A DNA stretch of 64,000 bases from SZUA-36 sp963749115 (lineage in GTDB: Bacteria > Pseudomonadota > Gammaproteobacteria > Xanthomonadales > SZUA-36): NCBI GenBank assembly GCA_963749115.1, contig CAVVLP010000017.1:106871-170870 (forward strand), written 5' to 3'. A program made the position numbers and the translations under genes. How positions within the stretch are numbered: the first letter of the stretch is position 1; every line of letters begins with the position of its first letter. Below are positions 19,123 to 28,102 of the stretch, in pieces. Below the pieces are notes generated by a model. The model was not told where the DNA came from, did no database searches, and saw nothing but the letters and a program-made list of their open reading frames with translations.

Positions 19123-19214
19123 TAGCCTTGGCTTCCCGACTGATCAATGGTTTTTAACCTGCGAGTCCCGGTGAACAGTATCTCATGGGCACTGATTCAC
19201 CCTTAAAGAGGCTA

Positions 19215-21050
19215 TTAAGACCCCAAACCCCGTAATATCGTACCACCGGCCTCCGTGTCACTGCAGTTCTTGCGAAACACATCAAACAGTTCCCTGCCCA
19301 TGCCGTCTGCACTATCCTCAGAGCCCGGTCCCGGATCAGGACGCTGACTCAGTACGGCATCAGGGACATCCACTTTCATAGTGCCTTCGACGGCATCGAT
19401 CAACACCATATCACCATCCTGCACCTTGCCAATAAGACCCTCTCCGAGCGTATCGGGTGTTACATGAATGGCTGCCAGCACCTGGCCAGAAGCACCGGAC
19501 ATACGGCCATCGGTCAGCAGTGCCACTCTCAGACCACTTGCCTGGAGTACCCGAAGAAAAGGCGTTAGCTGATGTAATTCAGGCATGCCATTGGAAGAAG
19601 GCCCCTGGTGTGTCAGTACCACGACCATGTCGGTGGTGAATTCGCCTTTATTGAAAGCATCCACAAAACCCTGCTGTGAATCGAAAACCCGGGCGGGTGC
19701 TTCGATACGATGGTACTTTTCTTTTACGGCAGATGTTTTAATGACCGCACGACCAAGATTACCCTGTACCAGTTGAAGGCCACCATGGTCATTGAATGGA
19801 TCGTCAACCGGTCGCAGAACGCTGGTATCCAGCGACTGACCGGTGACCGGTTTCCAGGTAACAGTACTACCTTCCAACACCGGTTCGCGGCAGAATGCTT
19901 TGAGACCAGGGCCCAGGATCGTCTGCACATCATCGTGCAGGAGACCGGCATCCAGTAGTGAGGACATGGTGAAACCCAACCCACCCGCAGCATGGAAATG
20001 ATTCACATCGGCCTGGCCATTTGGATAAATCCGTGTCAGTTGTGGTATCACTGAAGACAGAGCGGAAAAATCATCCCAATTGATCATGATACCTGCTGCC
20101 GCGGCAATGGCTACCAGGTGTATCGTGTGATTGGTTGAACCTCCCGTGGCCAGTAAGCCAATGATGGCATTGACGATGGCTTTTTCATCAACGATGCGAC
20201 CGATGGGTGTGTAGTTTTTACCCGCTGGCAGAAGCTGGAGCACACTTCGAACAGCCTCGGCTGTCAGCGCATCACGCAGCGGCGTTCCCGGGTTAACAAA
20301 TGACCCGCCAGGAAGCTGTAAGCCCATAAACTCCATCAGCATCTGATTGCTGTTGGCCGTACCGTAAAACGTACAGGTGCCAGCTGAATGATAGGAAGCA
20401 GATTCGCTCTTGAGTAATTCATCGCGGCCAATATGACCGCTTGCATACGCTTCACGAACCCTGGCTTTCTCCTTATTCGGCAAGCCGGATTCCATCGGCC
20501 CTGCAGGCGCGAAAACCATCGGCAGGTGTCCAAAACTCAACGCGCCCATCAACAAACCCGGCACAATTTTGTCGCAGACACCCAGGCAAATACCCGCATC
20601 GAACATATTATGCGACAGTGCAATTGCTGTGGATTGCGCAATGACATCCCGGCTGAAAAGTGACAACTCCATACCCGGTTGACCTTGTGTAACACCATCA
20701 CACATCGCCGGAACACCGCCGGCAAACTGGGCAACCGCACCCGCCTCATGGGCAGCCTTTCGGATCACATCCGGAAAGGCCTCGAAGGGCTGATGCGCGC
20801 TGAGCATGTCGTTGTACGACGAAATGATCGCGATGTTCGCCGTTGGCCCGCTCACCAGTGCTTTTTTGTCGGCTGCCGAACAGGCAGCAATACCATGTGC
20901 CAGGTTGCTACAAGACATGGATTGGCGCGACGGACCAGAGGCGGCTGCGCGTTCGATTCGCTGCAAGTACGACTCGCGCGATTTCATGCTGCGATTACGT
21001 ATACGATCGGTTACTTGTTTAAGGGTTGGTTGCATCAATTGATTACTCAC
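19215..21050 (-). CDS. edd: 6-phosphogluconate dehydratase
   Basis: The 611-residue protein is full length for Edd. It turns 6-phosphogluconate into 2-keto-3-deoxy-6-phosphogluconate in the Entner-Doudoroff pathway. IlvD/Edd-family [4Fe-4S] cysteines are visible in AMCDGVTQGQPGMELS, LGVCDKIVPG and AGTCTFYGTANSNQ. TDGRMSGASG near the C-terminus is another family signature. It ends an operon zwf-pgl-edd, 7 bp after pgl. No eda aldolase gene is in the window. No HexR box (TGTARTWWWACTACA) was seen upstream of the operon. Confidence 0.96.
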   Translation of the reverse strand: MSNQLMQPTLKQVTDRIRNRSMKSRESYLQRIERAAASGPSRQSMSCSNLAHGIAACSAADKKALVSGPTANIAIISSYNDMLSAHQPFEAFPDVIRKAAHEAGAVAQFAGGVPAMCDGVTQGQPGMELSLFSRDVIAQSTAIALSHNMFDAGICLGVCDKIVPGLLMGALSFGHLPMVFAPAGPMESGLPNKEKARVREAYASGHIGRDELLKSESASYHSAGTCTFYGTANSNQMLMEFMGLQLPGGSFVNPGTPLRDALTAEAVRSVLQLLPAGKNYTPIGRIVDEKAIVNAIIGLLATGGSTNHTIHLVAIAAAAGIMINWDDFSALSSVIPQLTRIYPNGQADVNHFHAAGGLGFTMSSLLDAGLLHDDVQTILGPGLKAFCREPVLEGSTVTWKPVTGQSLDTSVLRPVDDPFNDHGGLQLVQGNLGRAVIKTSAVKEKYHRIEAPARVFDSQQGFVDAFNKGEFTTDMVVVLTHQGPSSNGMPELHQLTPFLRVLQASGLRVALLTDGRMSGASGQVLAAIHVTPDTLGEGLIGKVQDGDMVLIDAVEGTMKVDVPDAVLSQRPDPGPGSEDSADGMGRELFDVFRKNCSDTEAGGTILRGLGS

Positions 21051-21057
21051 TATCGGC

Positions 21058-21764
21058 TTAGGGCGCCCAGATCACTGTCAGTGGCTTGTGTATTTCATGC
21101 AACAGCGCTCCTATCGGATAAGCGCTGCCATCTGCGCTTGCGGCTTCAAACACCTCGCGCTTGGCCTCACCAAAAATCAACAACACCGTATGGGTACAAT
21201 TGAGCAGTGCGGACAAAGTCAAACTGATACGTAGATGCGGGCTACCCGAGGTTTGCACCATTGTGCATGCTGATTTGTCGTGCGGATCAAGTGCCTTTTG
21301 CAAGCCATCAAAATCCGGGAACAGGGAAGCGAAATGCCCGTCCTCACCCATACCCAGTAAAACAGCACTGAATGGCTGTGTTAGACCTGCCAAATCCTTT
21401 TCGATCAACCGGGGCGCCTGCGACGCATCCAGCCCTGACTCGAAAAAATGGCAAAATCTTTCCCTTGGCGGCCAGACCCGTTAGTAGGCGCTGTCTGATC
21501 AGTCGCTCGTTGCTATCCGCTAGAATCCGGAGACACCCAGCGCTCATCACTGGGAACAACCGTGACCCTGGACCAGTCCAGCGGGGTGGCTGACATCAGG
21601 TCAAAACAAGGGCCCGGGGTAGAGCCGCCACTGACAACGAGTGACGCTTCAGCATGCGGGCTCTGATCCAATACATCATTGACCAGGCTCACGAGCAGGT
21701 CCGCGGCAGCTGCAGTCGCTTCGGGGCGATTCTCAAATGCCCGGAATTCGATAAGCGCTGACAT
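21058..21764 (-). CDS. pgl: 6-phosphogluconolactonase (two frameshifts)
   Basis: With two single-base corrections the gene encodes ~234 residues, normal for SOL/DevB-type Pgl. It hydrolyses 6-phosphogluconolactone made by Zwf. LVVSGGSTPGPCFDLM (substrate loop), PSDERWVSPDS and LLGMGEDGHFASLFP are the family blocks. Breaks lie near 21521 (extra base in TTCTAGCGG, between VSPDS and ADSNERLI) and near 21443 (a T-run read as six rather than five, between ILPFF and ESGLDASQ). Both look like sequence errors because every family block is preserved. It lies between zwf (4 bp upstream) and edd (7 bp downstream). Confidence 0.88.
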
Positions 21765-21768
21765 GGGA

Positions 21769-23238
21769 TCAGTCAGGAAACCAGGTGCGATCGTCCCGAT
21801 CGAGCATCAATGACGATGCTGTTGGCCCCCAGGTTCCGGCCATGTAAGTTTCAACAGACTGATTGGATTCTTCCCAACCTGCAATAATTCCATCAATCCA
21901 GCGCCAGGCAAATTCCACCTCATCACGACGCATGAACAATGCCGGCTTGCCCCGTATAACTTCAACCAGCAGGCGCTCGTAAGCATCGGGGTAACGGGCG
22001 CCGTTGGGGTCCACAAAGCTCAGGTCAAGTGAAACCGGTCTCAGGTCAAAGCCGCCAGGCCCCGGGTCTTTCAACATCAGGCTGAGCTTCACGCCTTCGT
22101 CGGGCTGCAAGCGAATGCTGAGCCGGTTTGCATTGCGGGTGTCGCAAAGTTCAGGAAAAATCGAAAAGGGAACCTCTTTGAACTGGATGACAATTTCCGA
22201 GTACTTCTGCTTCAGCCTTTTCCCGGTGCGCAGATAAAATGGCACACCGGACCAGCGCCAGTTCTCGATCTGCAGCTTGAGCGCAACAAAAGTCTCTGTT
22301 TGACTCGCCTTGCCTGCGAGTTCATCCAGATAGCCATCAACCATTGCCCCGTCAATTGCCCCCGCCCGGTATTGCGCGCGTACGGTATGTCGTTTGACCT
22401 CGCCTGCGCCTATCGGCTTCAAGGCATGCAATACTTTCATCTTCTCATTACGCACAGCGTCATGATCACGATTGATCGGTGGTTCCATCGCCGTCAGACA
22501 CAACAGTTGCATCATGTGGTTCTGCACCATATCCCGCAAAGTGCCTATCTGGTCATAAAACTCAACACGACCACCCACACCCAGATCTTCCGCAACGGTG
22601 ATTTGAACGTGGTCAATATTGCCTCGGTTCCAGAGTGGTTCGAACATTGAGTTGGCAAAACGTAAAGCAAGCAGGTTCTGAACCGTCTCCTTGCCAAGGT
22701 AATGATCAATTCTGAAAATACTGTCTTCCTGAAAACACTCGCCAACCCGGTCATTTATCTCGCAAGCCGAGGCGTAATCGTTACCCACAGGCTTCTCAAG
22801 CACGATACGTACTTTATCGTTGATCAGTTTGTTTTGACTGAGACCGGTAGCAATATCACCGAATAATTTGGGTGCCGTGGCGAGATAGAAAACCCGAATA
22901 CGGTCTTCAAAGCCCTCGAGCACGGTTTTCAAACCCTTCCACTTGGTGGGTTTCAGTGCATCCGCTTCAACGTATTGCAGACGTTCAGAAAAAGACTGCC
23001 ACGATTCCTTTGAGTATCCTGACCCGGAGAGCGTGCTCTCCAGCGATTTACCCACCATTGCCAAAAACTCATCCTGCGTAAGTGGACTGCGGCCAATGGA
23101 AATGATCCGGGAACCGGTAGGAAGCTGACCATCCATATCGCGGTGAAAAAGAGCAGGCATCAACTTACGCAACGCAAGATCACCCGCGCCACCAAAGATG
23201 ACCAGGTCGAAAATATCTACAGGTACAAATTTCGCCAT
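21769..23238 (-). CDS. zwf: Glucose-6-phosphate 1-dehydrogenase
   Basis: The 489-residue protein is full length and oxidises glucose-6-phosphate to 6-phosphogluconolactone with NAD(P)+. FGGAGDLALRKLMPALF (15-31) is the coenzyme-binding start, EKPVGND the second signature, and RIDHYLGKETVQNL (~177-190) the active site with its catalytic His. It is the first gene of zwf-pgl-edd. The gap upstream (23239-23457) separates it from the divergent oxidoreductase gene and should hold both promoters; I found no clear operator there. Confidence 0.96.
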   Translation of the reverse strand: MAKFVPVDIFDLVIFGGAGDLALRKLMPALFHRDMDGQLPTGSRIISIGRSPLTQDEFLAMVGKSLESTLSGSGYSKESWQSFSERLQYVEADALKPTKWKGLKTVLEGFEDRIRVFYLATAPKLFGDIATGLSQNKLINDKVRIVLEKPVGNDYASACEINDRVGECFQEDSIFRIDHYLGKETVQNLLALRFANSMFEPLWNRGNIDHVQITVAEDLGVGGRVEFYDQIGTLRDMVQNHMMQLLCLTAMEPPINRDHDAVRNEKMKVLHALKPIGAGEVKRHTVRAQYRAGAIDGAMVDGYLDELAGKASQTETFVALKLQIENWRWSGVPFYLRTGKRLKQKYSEIVIQFKEVPFSIFPELCDTRNANRLSIRLQPDEGVKLSLMLKDPGPGGFDLRPVSLDLSFVDPNGARYPDAYERLLVEVIRGKPALFMRRDEVEFAWRWIDGIIAGWEESNQSVETYMAGTWGPTASSLMLDRDDRTWFPD

Positions 23239-23457
23239 TTTAAAAGCCTAACAAGCCTATGTGACATCAAGGTTACGGATTAGGCCACAATTCCAATGAC
23301 AATGAAACAAAGGTGGCCGCACTGTCACAGGGTGATAACACCTGATCAAGCTCTCAGCAGTGCCGTACGCCCTCGGAATACCAACCCTTAGCTATCAGGT
23401 TTTCAATCAATCCGGTAATCTATGCTTCACAGTACTGACCATATAACGGAGACCGGC

Positions 23458-24591
23458 ATGACCAAGGAAACCAGCAAACCAACTGATGTAGACCCGGTTG
23501 ATTCCGAGCGACGGGATCTTTTGAAGAGCGTCGGAGCCGGTGTAGTGGCAGCGACCTTCAGTGGAGTAACCATTGCCGGCTCAAACCCGACCGGGGTCAA
23601 ACCGCTGCGTTGGGGTATCGTTGGTACCGGTGGAATTGCCAACAGCATGGCACCCAGGATTCTCCAGGCCGATAGCGCCGACCTTGTTGCGGTATCAAGC
23701 CGTCGAATGGAATCCGCCAAAAAGTTTGCGGATAAGCACGGTGTATCCCGGGCTTTTGACTCGTGGGCCGACATGCTTGAGTGGGATGGGGTCGATGCGA
23801 TTTATGTAGCGACACCGACCAGTGTCAGGGAAGAAATCTGTGTGGCTGCGGCCAACCATGGCAAGCATGTGCTGGGTGAAAAACCTTTCGCCAACCTGGC
23901 TTCTCTTCAACGAATCACGGCGGCCTGTAAGAACAATGGCGTAGGTTTTATGGACGGTACACATTTCGTGCACCATCCGAGAACAACTTATATAAAATCC
24001 AACAGCGCGGGACTGGTCGGCTGGCCATGGTCCATCGATTCAGCTTTTCAATTTGAACTCTCTGACAAGAACAATATTCGCTTCAACCCCAAGCTCGAAC
24101 CCTACGGTGCGATTGGTGATGCCGGTTGGTACAACATGCGGGTGGCAGTGGAGTACTCGGCACCAGGTGTTGAGATCAAGTCGGTTGAAGCCTATCTTCG
24201 CCGCGACCCTGGTACCGGTGCAGTCGTCAGTGGTAGCGGTGTCATCGTGTTCGATGATGGTTCAACCAACACCTGGAATTGCGGTTTTGAATCCGGTGCG
24301 GGAATTATGGATCTCAGGATCTCCGGCCAGAAGGGTGTAATCAAGCTGGATGATTTTCTTTCACAACGCCCCCGGGATATGCCTGCTGACTTTGAGTATC
24401 GACAGAACTGGAACGAAACAGAATTCATCGAGGTGCCCTCAGAAAAACCGGAAGCAACACTCATGTTTGAAGACTTTTCAGCCATGGTCGGAACCCCCGC
24501 CATGCTCGAAGCCAGCAGAACTGCCAGCGAGCGCACACAAAACTGGCTGGATGCGATTTGGAACAGTGCCTTAAAGAACGAGGCCGGCTGA
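23458..24591 (+). CDS. Exported Gfo/Idh/MocA-family oxidoreductase
   Basis: I chose the ATG at 23458 because GGAG lies 7 nt before it; an in-frame ATG at 23422 lacks this. The 377-residue protein starts with a Tat-type leader, ERRDLLKSVGAGVVAATFSG, followed by the Rossmann fold GIVGTGGIANSMAPR. GEKPFAN is the family Lys motif, and the C-terminal beta domain completes the Gfo/Idh/MocA layout. Tat export suggests a periplasmic enzyme with tightly bound NAD(P), as in glucose-fructose oxidoreductase. The substrate is probably a sugar, which fits the adjacent zwf operon. It is transcribed away from zwf. Confidence 0.87.
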   Translation: MTKETSKPTDVDPVDSERRDLLKSVGAGVVAATFSGVTIAGSNPTGVKPLRWGIVGTGGIANSMAPRILQADSADLVAVSSRRMESAKKFADKHGVSRAFDSWADMLEWDGVDAIYVATPTSVREEICVAAANHGKHVLGEKPFANLASLQRITAACKNNGVGFMDGTHFVHHPRTTYIKSNSAGLVGWPWSIDSAFQFELSDKNNIRFNPKLEPYGAIGDAGWYNMRVAVEYSAPGVEIKSVEAYLRRDPGTGAVVSGSGVIVFDDGSTNTWNCGFESGAGIMDLRISGQKGVIKLDDFLSQRPRDMPADFEYRQNWNETEFIEVPSEKPEATLMFEDFSAMVGTPAMLEASRTASERTQNWLDAIWNSALKNEAG

Positions 24592-24644
24592 ATTTAGTGG
24601 CTGGTGCAGGCTGTGTGGGTTGCCACTACCAATTTCAGCTAATC

Positions 24645-24670
24645 CAGGGTGGACATTAATGTCCACCCTG
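24645..24670. terminator. Perfect palindrome between convergent genes, likely bidirectional terminator
   Basis: CAGGGTGGACATT is followed by its exact complement AATGTCCACCCTG, giving a 13 bp inverted repeat with no loop bases. It lies 53 bp after the Gfo/Idh/MocA stop and 25 bp after the fatty acyl-CoA reductase stop on the other strand. No long T-run is present. Confidence 0.55.
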
Positions 24671-24695
24671 CGGCCCTGGTGTTTCTGATTAAACC

Positions 24696-26684
24696 CTACC
24701 AGTGAATACCCTGCATCAGGCTGGCGAAGGCGAGCTGTTCCGGTGATGCCTGTTCCTGCTCTTCGGAGATGCCCTTGGCGGCCGATGAATCCGGGAACAT
24801 CCGGAACGCACTGTTCATCACGATCTCGGCAATCTTGGGCGCTACCGCATGCAGGGTTTGAGCAAACACACCCATACGCGTGGCAATTCTTTGCGGTTTG
24901 TAAATAACCGCCTGCCTGATGAACTCAGCCGCCTCGTCCGGCGAAATGGTCGGCACGTTGTCGTACATCTTGGTCGGGGCAATCATCGGTGTACGCACCA
25001 ACGGCATATTGATCGTCGTGAAGGAAATGCCGGTGTCACTGTATTCGGCAGAAGCACAACGCGAAAACGCATCCAGGGCCGCCTTCGATGCCACATAGGC
25101 TGAAAAACGCGGCGAGTTTGTAAGTACACCAATCGAGGATATATTGATGACATGCCCCTTGCGGCGTGCTGCCATTCCCGGCAAGGCCCGCAAGATGAGT
25201 CGCAGGCAACCGAAATAATTCAGTTGCATGGTACGTTCAAAATCGTGGAAGCGGTCATATGAAAGCGCAATGGAACGGCGAATCGATCGCCCGGCATTAT
25301 TGACCAATATGTCGATCGCGCCATGATCCGCCATAATCTGATCTATGAGGCTATCACAGGCATCAAGGTCAGAGACATCACAGGAATAACTCCAGGCCTT
25401 GCCACCCATTGCTTTAATTTCTTCCAGTGACTCCGCCAGCTTTTCTTCACCGCGGGCAACCAGAATGACCTTTGCCCCGGCTCTTGCCATCATCGCGGCC
25501 ACCGCGTGTCCAATTCCCGAAGATGCCCCGGTAACAACAACGATCCTGTCGCGCACATGACCACGCAGGCTGCGATCAATGAAAAGGTCCGGATCAAGAT
25601 GTCTTTCCCAGTAATCCCATAAGCGCCAGGCATAATCATCCAGCCTCGGGACCATGATTCCGCTACCCTTCAGTGCCTTTTCCGTCTCACGGTTATCAAA
25701 CTTGGTGGGGTAGTTAACAAATTTCATCATATCCGGTGGTAAACCCAGGTCTTTCATAACATGCCTGGTAATCCGCCGGACAGGAGGTAACATCCTCAAA
25801 CCCGCTGTGATTGTCGCAGGGATGTAATTGAAGATTCTCGCGTCGATACGCATCGTCATTTGCGGGGCGTGAGCGGCCCTGGCAAACAGGTTAAGTACCT
25901 CGCCAATCCGTTTGGGCTTGGGATCGGTCAGGTGGAAACACTTACCATCGAGTCTTGCCTTGTGTGCGATGTATATCGTTGCATTCACGACGTAGTCGAC
26001 CGGCACGATATTGATCCGGCCACCCTCAAGGCCCAGTGTCGGCATCCAGGAAGGCAGCATTTTGCGCATCTTCTGGATGAGTTTGAAGAAATAGTAGGGG
26101 CCGTCAATCTTGTCGATAACACCCGTTTCTGAATGTCCGACAACGATACCCGGCCGGTAAATTCGCCATGGCATCTTGCATTCACGTCTGACGACACTTT
26201 CAGAATCGTGCTTGGTGCGGAAATATGGGTTGTCCAATCCCTGCGCCTCTTCGAACATATCTTCCCGGAAGATGCCTGAATACAGGCCGGCTGCCGCAAT
26301 TGAGCTCATATGGTGGAAACGTTTTGCCTTGATATCGTCTGCCAGACGTACAACGTTTTGTGTTCCATCCACGTTTACACGGACCTGGCTTTCGGCATCC
26401 GCCATCAGGTCGTAAACGGCGGCAAGGTGGAATACGTGGTCAATTTTTCCTTCCAGTTCCCGTCTCTTTTTCGCAGGTACACCCAGCATGGGCCTGGTCA
26501 GATCGCCAGTGATGGGAACGACACGCTTGGCGTCGCTACCCCATTCCTTTTTCAGGGCTTCAAGTTTTTGCTTTGATCCCTTGCGAACCAGGACATAGAC
26601 CGTGGCCTTTTTCTTTTGCTGCAGTAATTCGCCAATCAAATTGTGTCCGATAAAACCGGTTCCGCCGGTAACTAGGTAATTCAT
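24696..26684 (-). CDS. Fatty acyl-CoA reductase (alcohol-forming, Marinobacter FACoAR type)
   Basis: The 662-residue protein is two SDR modules in one chain. Residues 1-~370 are an extended SDR (VTGGTGFIGHNL at 5-16, Tyr154-x3-Lys158) of the NAD-binding-4/FAR type. Residues ~380-662 are a classical SDR (TGASSGIG 385-392, NNAG 462-465, Tyr530-x3-Lys534). Length and sequence match the 661-residue Marinobacter fatty acyl-CoA reductase that reduces long-chain acyl-CoA to fatty alcohol through the aldehyde. GGAGGA lies 6 nt before the ATG. It is divergent from acyl-CoA-binding protein, its likely substrate carrier, and would feed the WS/DGAT enzymes 17-22 kb away. Confidence 0.93.
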   Translation of the reverse strand: MNYLVTGGTGFIGHNLIGELLQQKKKATVYVLVRKGSKQKLEALKKEWGSDAKRVVPITGDLTRPMLGVPAKKRRELEGKIDHVFHLAAVYDLMADAESQVRVNVDGTQNVVRLADDIKAKRFHHMSSIAAAGLYSGIFREDMFEEAQGLDNPYFRTKHDSESVVRRECKMPWRIYRPGIVVGHSETGVIDKIDGPYYFFKLIQKMRKMLPSWMPTLGLEGGRINIVPVDYVVNATIYIAHKARLDGKCFHLTDPKPKRIGEVLNLFARAAHAPQMTMRIDARIFNYIPATITAGLRMLPPVRRITRHVMKDLGLPPDMMKFVNYPTKFDNRETEKALKGSGIMVPRLDDYAWRLWDYWERHLDPDLFIDRSLRGHVRDRIVVVTGASSGIGHAVAAMMARAGAKVILVARGEEKLAESLEEIKAMGGKAWSYSCDVSDLDACDSLIDQIMADHGAIDILVNNAGRSIRRSIALSYDRFHDFERTMQLNYFGCLRLILRALPGMAARRKGHVINISSIGVLTNSPRFSAYVASKAALDAFSRCASAEYSDTGISFTTINMPLVRTPMIAPTKMYDNVPTISPDEAAEFIRQAVIYKPQRIATRMGVFAQTLHAVAPKIAEIVMNSAFRMFPDSSAAKGISEEQEQASPEQLAFASLMQGIHW

Positions 26685-26812
26685 AGATGTCCTCCGATCC
26701 CTTCATGCCATGTGTGTGCAGGTCGTACAATCTTATCAGATTAGTAAACTGTTCCCATGCTGTTACAATTCACATATTCGAATTAGTATGAACCAGCCTG
26801 GAGATTTTTCGC

Positions 26813-27082
26813 ATGACAGAGATCAATTCCCGCTTTGAACAGGCAAGCATTGCCGCCAAATCACTACCGGAAAGACCGGATAACGACACGATGCTGCAAC
26901 TGTACGCACTCTACAAACAGGGCTCCTCAGGTGATGTATCCGGAAGTAAACCCGGTATGTTTGACTTTGTTGGCGTGGCTAAATATGAAGCCTGGAAGGG
27001 TTTAACAGGTCTTTCACAGGATGACGCCAAAAATCAGTATATTGAACTGGTAAGCAAGCTCGGCGGTTCCATCGACGATTGA
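26813..27082 (+). CDS. Acyl-CoA-binding protein
   Basis: The 89-residue protein has the four-helix ACBP fold. LQLYALYKQGSSGDV and YEAWKGLTGLSQDDA carry the conserved Tyr, Lys and Trp that hold the CoA adenine and acyl chain. It binds long-chain acyl-CoA esters in the cytoplasm, a pool used both by the divergent fatty acyl-CoA reductase and by the beta-oxidation genes downstream. GGAG lies ~9 nt upstream of the ATG. The TetR gene follows after 18 bp, probably in one transcript. ACBP is common in eukaryotes and patchy in bacteria. Confidence 0.93.
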   Translation: MTEINSRFEQASIAAKSLPERPDNDTMLQLYALYKQGSSGDVSGSKPGMFDFVGVAKYEAWKGLTGLSQDDAKNQYIELVSKLGGSIDD

Positions 27083-27100
27083 ATGGCTGAATAACACGCC

Positions 27101-27739
27101 ATGGCACGCCGCAATACACGGGAACTTGTTCTTGAAACCAGCCTGGCACTGTTCAACGAGTTCGGCGAACACAACGTCAGTACCAACCACATCGCAGACG
27201 AAGCAGGTATCAGTCCGGGTAATTTGTATTACCATTTTCGCAGCAAGGACGATATTGCGCTTGAACTTTTCAAGCTGTATTTATTGCATGTCCAGCCAAC
27301 GCTGGAGCTTGAAGAGTACGCTGAACAGGAAGCCGAGGATCTGTGGCTGCGGCTGCATCTGATTTTTGAAGCCATGGGTCGCTTCCGTTTTCTGTTTCGC
27401 GACCTCAGTGACCTTTACAGTCGCATCAAAAATCTCCGGCGGGCACTCAATGGCCTGCTCCTCAGGCAACATACTACGCTCATCACCCTGATCTCAGGTC
27501 TACGGAAGAATGGTGTGATGGATATTGACGACCACGAAAGTGAAGTGCTGGTCGATAATATGTTACTGGTCATGACCTATTGGATTCCTTTTGCTGAAGT
27601 AAGAGGTGACCCCGGTCTTGCAGATGGCAAGGTGCTTTCTGCATCTGTCGCACGTGTTCTGCACCTGGTTTTGCCTTATCTGCGCGAACCGGAGGCGAGC
27701 CAGGTTAAAGCCCTCGCGAAGACTTATAAACGGGTCTGA
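27101..27739 (+). CDS. TetR-family transcriptional regulator
   Basis: The 212-residue protein has an N-terminal TetR HTH (residues ~1-50: RELVLETSLALFNEFGEHNV, STNHIADEAGISPGNLYYHF, RSKDDI) and an all-helical ligand domain. Its position, 18 bp after acyl-CoA-binding protein and next to acyl-CoA reductase and beta-oxidation genes, suggests a sensor of fatty acyl-CoA. That is inference from context. I could not find a convincing palindromic operator in the FAR/ACBP intergenic region beyond a short ATTCGAAT. Confidence 0.9.
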   Translation: MARRNTRELVLETSLALFNEFGEHNVSTNHIADEAGISPGNLYYHFRSKDDIALELFKLYLLHVQPTLELEEYAEQEAEDLWLRLHLIFEAMGRFRFLFRDLSDLYSRIKNLRRALNGLLLRQHTTLITLISGLRKNGVMDIDDHESEVLVDNMLLVMTYWIPFAEVRGDPGLADGKVLSASVARVLHLVLPYLREPEASQVKALAKTYKRV

Positions 27740-27811
27740 GGAAGATTCAGTTTTTGTGGTTAAATAGTCAAATGCACGGCTTACAAAACAGGAACAATTT
27801 AAAGGCTAATC

Positions 27812-28069
27812 ATGAGAGAAAAATTACTAAGTGACATTGAGTCATTGAGAGCGGAGCTTTCAAAAATCGAAAATACTGAAGGAATTGCAGAGCATGTTCA
27901 GGCGTTAAATGCGGCCATTGATCAACTGCAAAAAGATGCTGATCTTGAGCAGAGCGAAGAGATCAATGAGCAACTAAATCAGCTTGTGACCAATTTCGAA
28001 ATCGACCACCCCATCACTCATGGCCTGTTACGCAGCCTGATGAAAACCCTGGGAGATATTGGTATCTAG
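27812..28069 (+). CDS. DUF4404-family small protein
   Basis: The 85-residue acidic protein is nearly all helix, with a predicted coiled coil (LLSDIESLRAELSKIENTEG, then ~30-60) and a conserved-looking end, HPITHGLLRSLMKTLGDIGI. This matches DUF4404 proteins of gammaproteobacteria. Function unknown. It lies between the TetR gene (72 bp upstream) and the convergent fadB-like gene (33 bp downstream). Confidence 0.75.
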   Translation: MREKLLSDIESLRAELSKIENTEGIAEHVQALNAAIDQLQKDADLEQSEEINEQLNQLVTNFEIDHPITHGLLRSLMKTLGDIGI

Positions 28070-28102
28070 TGCAGTACATGTGATCATGATCTGCGCACAG
28101 GA

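Noticed and set aside
23239..23457. Search for a HexR operator upstream of zwf
   Set aside because: No palindrome close to TGTARTWWWACTACA was seen, so no regulator is claimed.
26685..26812. ATTCGAAT and nearby partial symmetry as a TetR operator
   Set aside because: The short palindrome and the wider symmetry have different centres, so the site is not convincing.
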